The notes beneath the pieces were generated by a model, which worked only from the letters and a program-made list of their open reading frames with translations, did not search any database and had not been told where the DNA came from. From Haemonchus contortus (lineage: Eukaryota > Nematoda > Chromadorea > Rhabditida > Trichostrongylidae): a stretch of 64,000 nt of DNA. The DNA lies in the NCBI GenBank assembly GCA_000469685.2, contig LS997567.1:39856775-39920774 (forward strand), in the 5' to 3' direction. Below, one piece after another: positions 11,601-22,442 of the stretch (positions are counted from its first letter, which is position 1; the number at the start of each line of letters is the position of its first letter). A program made the translations under genes and the position numbers.

Positions 11601-14600
11601 TAGAAGTAGGAATGCGAAGCGTTTTCGATGCGATAACACCACGCATCTGCTCTTGATAACTACCACCTGAATACCTTCCAGTAGGCTGCCTAGAAAACTA
11701 TGAATGAACGTAAACTAATGTTTGGTCAGTGTTCCAGAAAGTTTTATATATCGTTTCAGGTTGATACATACTACATAGTATAATTATTTTCCGTAGTAAA
11801 CCGTTTTGGTCACATAATCACATCAGTGGTCATGATATTGACGAATTGGCATTCCCTGTAGTGTGCTCTAGACGGGTTATCACAAGACATCTCGCAATCA
11901 GTTTATTGCCAATTGGCTACTTTATTGCAGTAATCTGTGGTCTGGTCTAGGCTATTTTTGTACAATGTATGGGATATATCTCCTTCAACTGCGGTCTCGA
12001 TAGGGTCTTTTAGGCGACAATGGGGACGTCTAAAACTTGTTTAGGCAAGTGTTTGTGACTTAGTGTTTTCTTTATCTGCCATAGTACCCATTTAGTACCG
12101 ACAACTAGTCATAACTAGTATTTCATCAAGCACGCAGGACCACGGATCGTATCCCGGCTCGACATTTGCCTAAACCCAACCAAGCCATCTTTCCCTCCGG
12201 GGTCGGTTAGAGGGTACCGGATCTGTCTAGAGGGTAAAATAACTGACTTGTACATCAGCTAATCTCCGCTAATCATTGTATAGGGTATGTGCGCATTCAG
12301 AACGCCTCTACGATTCTGAGTGGAAGTTGAGTACGGGGCACTTCTCAGTAACCGAATCAATCAGCACTGAAAATATCATACTTTTCTAATATTACTATTT
12401 TTTGCTTATGCTTTAGTCAAGCCAATTTTGTGGCTTTCTTGTTCTGAGATAGATCAAAATGCTATCAAAGCTGATGATTCCACTTATGGACATAAGGTGA
12501 TCTGTTTCAGACAGGAATTTGTGCTGCACTCGCTGCGGTCACTGCACTTTTTGCCCTTTTCATCACAAGATCCAAGCCTCCGACTCCAGTAGCGGCATCT
12601 CGTAATTCAGACATCGAAATTCCTGGATTCTTGGATGGAGTACGACAATGCTTCCGTTCAAAAGCTTATTGGGTGCTTGCAATCTGTTTAGGTGAATCAC
12701 GTTTTACTCTTCATTTGTTACTAAGTTCTTCTGAGTTGGTCGGAGGGTCTTGCTATTTAAATGCGAAACCTTTGAAATATTCTCACAGGGTTGGCGATTT
12801 GTGGGCAAAACTCCAGTCTCGGACGGGACTCGAACCCGTAGTTGTCCTTTCCAGGGACCGTGGTCTCGGTAGTGTAAGAGATAAGAGCACGGTTCCCGAA
12901 AAGGACAAGTACGGGTTCGAGTCCCTTCCGAGACTGGAGTTTTGCCCACAAATCGCCAACCTTGTGAGACATTCGCTTCGCGCACTGCGACGTTAAAACA
13001 GCGGCTAACAAAACATCGAGTCAAAGCTTTGAAATATTCTTTGTCAGTCATTACACACCGTCCGATCAATGTTTCGGTCTCCACTCTTTCAAAGTCCTTC
13101 ATTTTGTAGAATCTGTAGAATTTTCAGATTCCTATTTCCCAGGAATCCGAAACTGTGTATTGGGAATGTTGGCCAATTATCATTCAAGTTGACCGGGATG
13201 CTGCCTTAGCGCTTGCTACAAAAATCGTTAAAACGTACGTTTGGTGGTGGTTAGAGAACTGTTATGGGGAAGAAGATTTTATTTTTCCAAAAGTCCATAG
13301 TTGAGCTTTCTATCATGCTCCCACCAACAACTGCTTGAGACGTTGGGTACAATGATTATCTTCCCACATTTATCTGAAGCGGAGGTTGGACATCAGACGG
13401 GAGAACGCTCCTCCATCGCGAATCATTTTTTCCTGTCTTCGTGGGGTCATCTATTTTGCACTAACTAACTCCTGTGTGTATCATTGAAGTATAGAACCTT
13501 CCTGCGGATTTCTGTCCTGTTCTGGTCGCTAAACTCTTTCTGTCAGGACAGTACCAGCCTGGCAAAGAATACGAGCTATGAAATCTGCTACAAATTTTGA
13601 AAGACACGCAGTGACGTCCAGTCTGTAGCACATGGGGTCCGGTTTATAAGGTTTGAACCCCCATTTTTTTTCTCTATCCGAGCAGTAACCAGAGGGAAAC
13701 CAAACCGCCATTACATATTTCTCCATAGTTTCTATGCTTTATTCGAGACCTATTTCAGGAGGTGGAGTGGGGTTGTTTAATGCTCTCTACAATAACCTAC
13801 AACCTTCATTATGTGTTTTGGGATATTCCCTATCGTTCAGTGGAGGTATGGGAACTCTACTGATCATGAGCGGCCTTGTTGGTGCAGCAATCTCAGGTTT
13901 ATATGTCGATAAAACGGGAAAATTTGAGCAGGTGAGTCAAATATTGATGCCTTTAGATAGCTATGCCTTAAAGAAAAAAACTATCTTTCAGACTATGAAA
14001 TTTTCATTTCTACTAGCCGGTATAGCAGCATGTTCGTTAGCTGTATCGATCAATTATGAAGGTGAAGAAGGATGGGTGATAGCATCTATATTTTTCTTTG
14101 GCGCATTTGGATTTGCTATCTATCCACTTGGGCTAGAGATGGGTGTTGAAGCAACATTTCCCGTCGCTGAAGCCACCTCCACTGGACTGGTAATTATGAT
14201 TGGGTGAGATTGAAGATTTACTAAAGTGAAACTGTAATGGTGCAAGAAAAATACTCAGTGAAAAACTTTTTTTAATTGCATCCAACCACCCAGTCAATGA
14301 GGAATTTTTCATTGCCTTTCCTGAAAATTGAAATTGTTTTTGAACTTCCAGACTCAAAAAGGTGACGGAAGAACTATTGATCTAGCGGTTCAAGCAGCTA
14401 TTAAAAATTAGCACCAACTATTGTACAAAATTGTCAAGTACAGTCTCTTGATAACAATTCTTTTCGTGACATTATAATGCATTATCTCACATTACCATGT
14501 ACTAGCTATACCCCTAACGATACCATTGGGTAATACATCAATGCAAAATATCCCGCTCACTACCCTTGGTGTCTCAAAGAGAGTTGTTATTCGCTGCTTA

Positions 14601-15517
14601 TCACCTCCTACTCTTTTTTATGACTTGTTTTGACTGTATGATGAACACCCCTACTCTTCGAAAAGTTTGCGAGCCTTGACAGCTCAGCAGAACTTGTGTA
14701 AAATAGAGCAGGAGGTGATTGACGAAATTGGTCCAAATTCACAGCTTGTGCCATTCTTATAACACAAAAATGACCAAGATATCTCCCACGCCTTTCTTTA
14801 GTTCCGGTTTGGTAAATCACTTTACTAATATGTGAGAAAGGTAGTATTTCATCCTGAGTGATTCCTCAAAATAAGTCCAAGTGTTTAATCCCGAGAGAAA
14901 AGGTTCACTCTAGCGAGAATGTTATCACAAAGGCATTATCTTGGGAGTGAAATGTTCGACTTAGCACTGGAACCTTTCCGTATGCACGGAGGTTGGACTA
15001 ATTCCCGATGTGTCTATAGCTCCTGGTCGGGATTGAACTGTGAACCAAATCGGTAGCTGGGGACAACCTCATCCGATGGTCTTGTGATAAAATTCCATGG
15101 CGAAGGGTGGCGGAAATCAGTTGGGTTCACAAAACAAAATGCTTGATCGGCTCAACATTCCAGAAACTTCTTTCAGACAAATCCAAGGCGTTATCTATGT
15201 GATATTGACGAATGTTTTTGTTGGGAAACCCGACCCTCATAGCCTCGCAGTGCAGACGTGTGTTAACAAAAATTCTGACCTCAAAACTGTATCAACGTGG
15301 AGTAGTAAGTTCTAAAATTTTGTTCTGGTCCATACATTTACAACAATTTGCATTCAATTTTAATTTTTTAGCTCCATTTTTGATATGGGCAGGGTTCGTG
15401 AGCCTTCTTATAATTGTATTCGTCATTTTCTTTTGGCCAACATATAAACGACGTGATTTTGAAGCAGCACAAGCACTGAAGGAGCGTCCAGAGGAGATTA
15501 AACAAACACGGATATAG
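5632..15517 (+). CDS. SLC49-family major facilitator transporter (FLVCR/MFSD7-like)
   Basis: Eight exons: 5632-5712, 5831-5986, 10020-10319, 12511-12691, 13759-13931, 13992-14203, 15177-15304 and 15372-15517. They total 1377 nt (458 aa), with every donor gt and acceptor ag in phase. Family hallmarks run in order: RWVYLFVACLVNFSN (TM1), ITYAPI, SDRFGLRSA (loop 2-3), HIGAWTNLLGNVIRVVG, GQTVAAIAQPFVM, PTKLAAYWFPQDQR, SMSNPIG (the SLC49 signature region), GYSLSFSGGMGTLL, GLYVDKTGKF, FPVAEATSTGLVIMIGQ, and a last helix LIWAGFVSLLIIVFVIFFW with a short charged cytoplasmic tail. Overall spacing is closest to MFSD7 (SLC49A3). Known SLC49 members move haem, choline or ethanolamine across membranes, so the substrate here is unknown. 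Introns 2 and 3 (4.0 and 2.2 kb) are packed with repeats. An acceptor-like site 16 nt before the ATG suggests trans-splicing. Confidence 0.92.
5987..10019. other. Intron 2 of the transporter, repeat-rich
   Basis: A 4.0 kb intron. It contains the tandem duplication described separately (9194-9700) and several fragments that look like decayed repeats. The longest ORF inside it (160 codons, minus strand, 7232-7714) has no recognisable domain, and I treat it as chance or repeat-derived. Confidence 0.6.
9194..9700. repeat. Tandem duplication, 274-bp unit
   Basis: Two diverged direct copies, 9194-9467 and 9468-9700. Both open with CTTCATAAAA, then GAGCTTCAGTG(G/A)GCAGA, then CCCATGCAG, and both end with a C-rich CTCCCACATTTCCCCT block and a (T/C)GAAC(C/T)CCGCTT segment. 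Copy 1 also carries a small internal duplication of CTCAGGGC(A/G)AAGTTCGTT at about 9322-9358. Confidence 0.75.
10320..12510. other. Intron 3 of the transporter
   Basis: A 2.2 kb intron with a GC-rich repeat fragment at about 10590-10815, part of which (GGGAATTCGGG(G/A)AGAA(G/A)TACCG) recurs at about 16902-16924, and a SINE copy at 12134-12341. No gene seen. Confidence 0.6.
12134..12341 (+). repeat. tRNA-derived SINE copy
   Basis: Shares the body motifs of the family seen at 50754, 51268 and 63588: GATC..ATCCCGG, CCTAA.CC.ACCAAGCC, CCCTCCGGGGTCGG, GGTACC, TGACTTGTACATC, ATTGTATAG and CTACGATTCTGA. The tRNA-like 5' head is degraded. Confidence 0.75.
12788..12966. repeat. Head-to-head palindrome of tRNA-like elements
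   Basis: Left arm 12788-12873 and right arm 12880-12966 are near-perfect reverse complements of about 80 nt, separated by a few bases. Each arm carries a Pol III B-box-like core (the right arm reads GGGTTCGAGTCCC), so the two tRNA-like units face each other. Flanking motifs GGCGATTTGTGGGCAAAAC and its complement mark the outer ends. The element lies in intron 4 of the transporter. A related single copy lies near 17105-17250 in opposite orientation. Confidence 0.85.
14204..15176. other. Intron 6 of the transporter
   Basis: About 1 kb of AT-rich sequence. A frame after an alternative acceptor near 14351 is briefly open (TQKGDG...) but is out of phase with exon 6. The exon at 15177 restores the family motif GQIQGV. 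No other feature seen. Confidence 0.5.
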
Positions 15518-15588
15518 GAAATTATTTTTCCAGATTTCTCTCAGGAGGACAAACCATGACGGTTGAATTCGCCGGTATTTATTTACCA

Positions 15589-15594
15589 AATAAA
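15589..15594 (+). promoter_or_regulatory. Polyadenylation signal of the SLC49-type gene
   Basis: AATAAA 72 nt after the transporter stop codon, at a normal distance for a compact nematode 3' UTR. Confidence 0.7.
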
Positions 15595-15649
15595 TATTTA
15601 TAACTTCCATAGGTGTCCACAAACTAGTAATGACTGAGAGGATACGGTT

Positions 15650-15840
15650 CGGCCTTGGCGTGGGCTTCCGCCTTGAAAGAGCAATATATCAAAGCAGTAA
15701 CTGCCGTTAAAGGCCCATTTCGCCGCCCGAACATGCCGCGCCCCATGCACGCGCGAAAAATTCGCGAACTATGCACCAGCCGCTCTGTGCTCATTTCGAG
15801 GATCAGCACAATCTGAGCTCTTGATCTTAGCTCATACAAT
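15650..15840. repeat. GC-rich repeat-like patch
   Basis: A locally GC-rich patch (CCGCCTTGAAAG, CGCCGCCCGAACATGCCGCG) in AT-rich DNA, between the convergent transporter and 14-3-3-like genes. It resembles the GC-rich fragments near 10600 and 16900 in composition and may be a decayed mobile element. Confidence 0.35.
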
Positions 15841-16161
15841 TCAGACGTCGTTCTGAGACTTCGTCAACTTTAATAAAAATCGATCTTCGCCGGTTCAACC
15901 GCTTCTCACCTATTACATTATCCGGCAGATGCCCTAAATTTTTATTTCTCGGAAATTTAACTATGTCTGTCTGACGTGCTGTGAACTCTGTGATAAAACG
16001 ATTTTTGTTTATCAATTTTCATGAAAACTGTGAGCAAATTAGGAACTTGTTCCGTTATCTGTACAATTCAAATGCAGCCCACTCAAGCGACTACACTTGA
16101 AAACATGACACCAACAGAGGACAACATAAGGGTACACAAGAAATAATTACAAGTATGGACT

Positions 16162-19100
16162 TCATTCTGAATCATCTAAAAGTTCGCGTTCATGCAGTGC
16201 ATCCGATATGATTTTCCTGATTTGTTCGATGGACTGGTTCGCTTCTCTCCATTGATCATCGTCCAATGTCCCTTTCCCGGCGAGCTTGGCCTCCTTTGCT
16301 GTGTTGTCACAAATCTGAAAGGATAAGCCTCGGCTGTCATATGATCCTTGGGACCAAAAGTGAGAATTAGGAGGTTTTCCGTCACTGAGTGCTCATTTAG
16401 AAGATTGAAGTAGTCCAGCCTACATAAGTCCCACACTGACTGAGAAACACGTGCCTGCCATGATTTACAGTCTCCACAAACCTGAAACGATTCCTGGTCG
16501 GCAACGTCCAGATAGCTTTTGCATAATTTGGCAAATGAGACGTATATAGACAGACGCTCTGGATCGTTCTTTTCCTTCCAAGCCTTTTTCGATGCCAATG
16601 TCAGTTCGTACATGATTTCCTGAAAATTTTCCTTTTAGGCAGACCTTATTTCCAGGCTGAGCTTATAAAACTCTGAAGAGCAGCTTGTTCGTGATAGAAG
16701 GGTAAAGCGTAGTATGATTGTACGATCAAGGGTATTTATTGAAGAGCCAGTCCCTCGAGTCCTTCGTAATGCGCCATAAAATTACAAGACAGCTACACAC
16801 CCTTCTCTGGGTGGGTGGACTTCTCCCCGAGAATCGCGTCGCATAGGTTTGAATTCTCAGCGGAAGGGTACGAATTATCCGCGGAACCGCGACCGCTTGC
16901 CGTGGGAATTCGGGAAGAAATACCGTCACCTTCGTTGCATCATGCCTTACTTTCGAATTTTCGAGTTAATAGAATCGGCTTAGCCTAGTTCCACGACTAT
17001 CCTTGTTTCATGCTGAAAATGAATAATCCCTGTATAACTTCGTCCGGCTTATCATATACAATAATTATGCTTTATCGATACATAACATTAAATTTGATAA
17101 ACTTGTGGGCCAAACTTTGACTTCGAACGGGACTAGAACCCGTACTGGCGCCTTCCGACCACCGCGCTACCGAGACCACATGTGCGGACTGGAGTACACG
17201 GCCGAAATCCTGTCATAACTCGCCAACTTGTGAAACTTTCGGTTCGACTTGCGCTATTTGTTATCTTTTGTTACTGTCGTTGCAGTATGCCTTACTCTCG
17301 AATTGCTGAATGAATAGAATCGCTTAAGCCAAATTTTACGACGGTTTTGCCTTCCAAAAGACATGCGCGAGTGCCGGTCTTGGACTTTCCTGAGTTTCCG
17401 ACATATTCCCGTAGCTCTGCCACTGCCCGTAAGAGTGCTCCTAAACGGGGGACGGGCGATTCGTGCGATTCCGTGTGCGCGCGGCAATTTGCGCGGCGGA
17501 ATTTGTAGTGATTCTGACAACTTTAGCGCCCACTATTGCGGCCCAAATTCGAAGTAGAGTAGATTGGTAGGTTCATCTGATCATACTGATCTACTCTACT
17601 TCAAGTTTGTGCCCCAATGATAGGCGCCAGGGTCTTTCGAGTGGTCACGAATTTCGCCGCGCAATTTGCCGCGTGCACCCAGAATCGCCACGAATCGCCA
17701 CGCACCCCTTTTAAACATACTTCAAACATATCCAGCTGCCCTAAAATATACCAAACCCGTTCCTTTTTCCAGAGTTGTAGAGGTGGCGTAAGAGAGGTGG
17801 CGGCTCCTATACCCGAATTTTCACGTTAAGGGGCAGGGGGCTCGCTGCAATTACCGTACACTTCCACAGAAGATTCGAATCGTCCCCTATTAGGGGCGCG
17901 GTTTGGGTGAAAAACCCACGCCCCGACTGGAGTAGGAAAATTCTATGTAAGAGGATTTCTCAAGCATTAATAAATATCCCTTAATGGGAATATATATGTA
18001 TATAGTGTAAGTACAAAGCTTGACCCTACAAAGCTTTCATACGATTTCCAAACTAACTTTTAGCCTGTTCCATACAAGCTGTCTTTCCTCGTCTCGGGCG
18101 CATCGGCTCATCCTACTGAACGTCTCATAAATGGACTCAGTATATAGGATCAGCCATTGGCTATCCTTTCTGTAATTTATAATCTGAATCTTTACAAAAA
18201 ACCAACATGGTATTTAATAAATTGATATCGAAGATATGAAACTTAGAGGTTACTGGTAAAAGGGTATGTGCTTTGAGGGAAAATTGGAAGCCGTTTTTTA
18301 AACTTGTTGCCCCCTGGAGCATTCTAAAAATACTAGCTAAACAGGATGGGAGTTCAACTTTATTACGATCTGCTAGTTCAGCTACTCCATTTGATTTTCT
18401 TCGAATGGTATCGAATGGCCGCAAAGGGTAACTTTCCTTTGTACTTGGTTTTCTCGTAAAAATGGGTGTAAACTGGTAATCAAGAAGATTGAAGGAGATT
18501 AAGGGATTGTTTCGAGAAAATACCATTGTATGAAAATATTTGTAAAACCCCAATGGTTATCCACGTGATGGGTGAACAGGTGACGTTTGGGACATTTAAT
18601 CGATGAAAAACGTCTGTGAGCATCCAGACAGAGTGAGAAGGGCCTTAAAACTCTACTCACCACACTTCCCACTAGAATCCCAATCAAATGATGAATTCTA
18701 AGTCCCCATAGGTTACTAGATTGTTAGCTTCGTAAACATATCCAATACCACATCTCAAAAGTAACCAACGCAATAAAATGGTTTTCTCCCGTCATCACTA
18801 AGCAACGAGAACATCAACCAACTAAATGGCCAAGGAGCTCCAGATAATTCAATATAGTAAAGTAAATCAAAACTACTGGTACTCACACAGGTTTGAAGTT
18901 TTCCAGTACACCAATGCAGACGTTGCATGCCTCCTTTTTATCTTCGAATGAGCAACTGTAATCGATCCAGTTACAATATATGACAATTAGTTTATTATCA
19001 TTTTTCCTTCATATTATCTCTGACTAAGAGTGGTTTCATCTCTACCCATTTCGTCTAACAGTTAAGCTGAACTTCATACGAAAACGAAATATTTCTCTTC

Positions 19101-20562
19101 AAACGGCTCTAATACGAGGTCCCTGAGTTCTCCATAGTAGTAGCTAACGTTGGTAACGACTACAGGTTGTACTGCGTTGTGTTTATCTCCTAAAGGTTCC
19201 TCTATTCTCAATGCCAGATTTTTTGTTACTGAGCTGAGCGTTTCGGCAACCTGACCTGCCCTACCAAAGAAAAGCTGGACTTTCGAGTTTCAAGAGTGAT
19301 GCTTTGGAAAGTGACGGATTGTTTTCAGGCCAGCACTTTTTGCCTCCACTCTGCAATCTTTAGAAAGTCCAATTCATTCGGCAAGCCCAGGAAGATCGGT
19401 CTGCCATACCAACTTGCTCTTCGAAGACTACAGAGTAAAAACAAAATGTTTCAAGGCTCAGAAGCGGAAACGGTAATTGAGCACTACTGCGCAGATAACG
19501 AGTATGGTCGATGTAAAAAAACAATGAAAACATCACGCAGAGAATGATAAAATAAATATTTAATTAATCTCTACCTTGTCAATTTTTCTGTTATAATTGT
19601 ATTGAGAACCTCCATCTCCGATAACGAGAGAGTGACCTCCGGATCAGTTGTGTAACTGAAAATATTATTATTGTTAATGCTAATATAGGAATATATATTT
19701 TTTATACTCATATATATATATATAACACATGCCGTATTACAAAATTGGATGAGTGTGCGAACTTCCCGCGCGCGGCAAGTTGCGATGCTTCGCCGAGCAG
19801 AGTCGCGCAAATATGCCGTTTTACAAGAACCGAACGTTCGCGCCTTGACCGAACGGTGTACATCCGGAGGCTTACCAATGTTGGGTTATTAACTAATCAC
19901 AAGAGTAGCACATCTGAACTGGTGTTCATTTACCCTTTCCCATTAGGTTTTTTGTATGACCCTTTCGCCTTCGCACATGGCACACAGCAATGAATTGTGA
20001 TCCCTTGAAGGGTCCGATAAAATTTCGAGAAAAGAATCACTGACAACGGAACAAGCTGTGTGAAGCCCTTCAAACTTGTGGATCCCATTAAAGTGAGCTA
20101 TGGGTTTTCAAAAGCCCTCTAGTTGGCTCAGCCTAATCAGGTTAAACTATCTATAACTGCTGCTACACCAGACCAAAATTTTGGAAGTGACACCAAGTCC
20201 AGTAAAAAAGATCCATCAGCAGATGGAGTGTTGGACCTTATCGCTCCTACACTTAACTACTACTTTTTCTCTTCACCCATCAAAGAACCCTAATAAATCC
20301 CCCTCCAAGGCGTCCGATCGATCGATAATTCGCTGAACAGAAGTTTAACTCATAAGCGATACTTCACACTTCACACTAACTATGGCTTATTAGAGTGGTC
20401 TTTTGAATTAATAAGAATTATTTAATTTTACTAAATATACCCACTAAATAAAGTTTCACCCTTACGGCCAGCTAACCTTGATAACACACTCAGAGCTTCA
20501 TCTGCTTTGTCTTCGTCACCGAGTGCACGGGCCTTTTCAAAGGCTACTTCTCGTTCTGACAT
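16162..20562 (-). CDS. Putative divergent 14-3-3-like protein (partial model)
   Basis: Well-supported minus-strand exons are: first exon 20562-20477 (MSEREVAFEKARALGDEDKA, with a TTCAG acceptor 12 nt before the ATG); 16619-16482 (46 codons, includes ASKKAWKEKNDPERLSIYVS); and the last exon 16314-16162 (51 codons, includes ICDNTAKEAKLAGKGTL and QWREANQSIEQIRK, ending DDSE-stop). Weaker ones are 18955-18887 (KEACNVCIGVLENFKP) and 19427-19337 (LRRASWYG...). The pattern matches 14-3-3 helix by helix: a start resembling REELVQKAK, the RRxSW of helix C, IC..VL..L of helix E, a SKK...P.RL stretch, and the C..AK.A...L....W terminal helices. 14-3-3 proteins bind phosphoserine/threonine peptides. The helix F exon (KGDYYRY) was not found, and the internal phases do not all close, so the model is incomplete or the gene is a decayed or divergent paralogue. 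Family assignment is by eye. Confidence 0.42.
17105..17255 (-). repeat. tRNA-like repeat, single copy
   Basis: On the minus strand it reads TGGTCTCGGTAGCGCGGTGG followed by GGGTTCTAGTCCCGTTCG, a tRNA-like A-box/B-box layout. The flanks match those of the palindrome at 12788-12966 (TTGTGGGC.AAACT on one side, CTCGCCAACTTGTGA on the other). Confidence 0.6.
17459..17695. repeat. Imperfect inverted repeat (foldback or MITE-like)
   Basis: Left arm 17459-17564 and right arm 17589-17695 are reverse complements with scattered mismatches, around a 24-nt centre. Matching blocks include ATTCGTG.CGATTC at the outer ends, the GCGCGG/CCGCGC core, and the perfect inner block AAGTAGAGTAGAT / ATCTACTCTACTT. 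It is GC-rich relative to its surroundings and lies within the putative 14-3-3-like gene. Confidence 0.85.
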
Positions 20563-21299
20563 GGTCGGGTTTGCCTGAATATTCAGCGGATGTAGTAATG
20601 AGACCAATATAAAAATGTTTTGCGAAAAAAGTCGCCAGTAATTCGAAACGAGGAGTGAAACGGAAGCGGAAGCCTCATCATATGGAGTGAAAGTGAATTT
20701 TACAATCGATCGATATATATTTCAGTAATTAGTCGCATTCTGGATCGGACATGTTTCAGCACTAATAAAGTTGTCAAAAATAAACATCTGGGAGATTTCG
20801 GATTAGATTATATGAGGTCAATGGAGTCAAAATCTCATGAGGAATCCTCCACTCATGTGTGTATTGGAGTCTCGGAGCGTGAGCGTGGGTGTTCTATTCC
20901 CATCCTCTTCACCTTACACAACAGCTGGCAGCAAAGATCGCATGGACAAGGACGAGTAAGAATAACATTGAAAAATGCAGTAATTTCAACGAATCTTTTG
21001 TCAGTATACCCCTGAGAAAGTCATTGTTTGGTACATGTTTCAACGGAAAAATTGACCAATTTAACTTAATTGATGGGACAGGACATAGCCGCTCGAATTT
21101 CGCCCGACGAAATCGGAATGCGGGACTTGAAACTTCCAAATCACCTGTGGCTAACACTGCGAAATTAATCCTTAAACCTCCAAATTCCCTACATCCATAA
21201 AGAAAACATTGTAATCGATTTTCACTATATTACTGCTAGAAAATGTAGTTGTCATTACCTCTAGGCATTCGGTGTCGGAGGAGAGTGTGAACAGGATGG

Positions 21300-21480
21300 A
21301 AAGATGTCAGAAGAATATTTTCATAATATTTTTATAATATAATAATCATGTTAAATCATATTATTATTGTTATTATTATTATTATTTACAATTATTATTA
21401 TTAATATTAATATTATTATTATATTATGCATTTTTATTATATTATTATAAGTTATATAATTGTTATATGATTTTTATTGT
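21300..21480. repeat. ATT/TAT-type microsatellite
   Basis: Long imperfect run of ATT, TAT and TATA units. A second AT-rich simple stretch (AAAAATAAAAA-like) follows at about 21610-21760, flanking the SINE fragment on both sides. Confidence 0.85.
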
Positions 21481-21493
21481 TACTATTATTATT

Positions 21494-21574
21494 CCTGATC
21501 GACATTCGCCTAAGCCAACCAAGCCTCCTATCCCTCCAGGTCGGTTAATTGGTACCAGACTCGTGCTCAATTGA
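21494..21574 (+). repeat. Truncated SINE copy
   Basis: Matches the middle of the SINE family: GATCGACATTCGCCTAAGCC, CCTCCAGGTCGG, TTAATTGGTACCAGACTCG. Both ends are missing, and it is embedded between simple-sequence runs. Confidence 0.75.
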
Positions 21575-22380
21575 CGGGGCTGAACATAGCCACTCAAATT
21601 TCGCAAGTAAAATTCCAAATTTAAAAATAAAAAAAATGTAAAAATAAAAAATAAAAATATGTTTAAAAATATAACTATAAAAAAAATAAAAATAAAAATT
21701 CCCCCGCAATTCATTATTATTGCTATTATTATTTTTATTTTTATTATTAGCGACATGCATAAGTTTCGCAATACAGCAGGAATCCTCTCATGAAGTTTCT
21801 TGTTAGTGGTGTTGTTTGAACTTTATATGCTTGACATTTGTGTTTATTGCAGTAATTCTCCAGACAAATGTTCTCAACACACAGCTAACATAAGCCAGGG
21901 ACAAAAAAAATCAAATTCTTTCCTCAATATCAACTCAAGGGCTTTATTACGGTATAAGTGTCGCAAAAGCTGCCATCCTTTCAGTAGTTAAGATCACCTT
22001 TGTGCAGAATTGTTAAAGGAAAAAAGCCAATTTAGGAACTTTGTGAGAGGTTCAGCAAGACTAAAGACTTTAACATATGTTCACTACCTGCTTCTGACTT
22101 GTTTCGTTCGACTTTATCGATCAGCGAAGCGAAAAGGTACAAATGTTGCCGCGATGATCAGTGTTTCATCAAAACTCCAGCATTGACCCAGGTTAGAGTA
22201 CCTTTTGAATTAGCATGTACGGCTTTAATACTACTTAATAAGGGTTGTGAGCGGACCGGCTGGCTAGGGTAGCCGACGAGTAATATATGTAGATGATTTT
22301 AAAAATGCTGCCCTAATGTGAATTTTTTGTGTTCCAACTGTATCGAAAATAAGCTTCCCTATACTCGTTTTTCACAAGGT

Positions 22381-22442
22381 ATCTTGAGTTACTTATGCTG
22401 CTACACTGTTACTGCAATGTAGCAGCATAAGTAGCTTAAGAT
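22381..22442. repeat. Near-perfect 25-bp hairpin (microRNA-like or MITE remnant)
   Basis: The left arm 22381-22405 and right arm 22418-22442 pair across all 25 positions with only two G-T wobbles. The loop is 12 nt. The core arm reads ACTTATGCTGCTACA and its complement TGTAGCAGCATAAGT. The size (62 nt) suits a microRNA precursor, but near-perfect pairing is also typical of small foldback elements. No known microRNA seed was recognised. Confidence 0.8.

Noticed and set aside
19115..19140. GGTCCCTGAG, tested as a lin-4/miR-125 seed
   Set aside because: Only the first bases match TCCCTGAG. The following bases differ from lin-4 and there is no hairpin.
19329..19557. Possible plus-strand terminal exon followed by AATAAA
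   Set aside because: Two plus frames are open after a TTTTCAG acceptor and an AATAAA lies at about 19551, but neither translation is recognisable. The opposite strand holds the RRASW-containing stretch that fits the 14-3-3-like model better.
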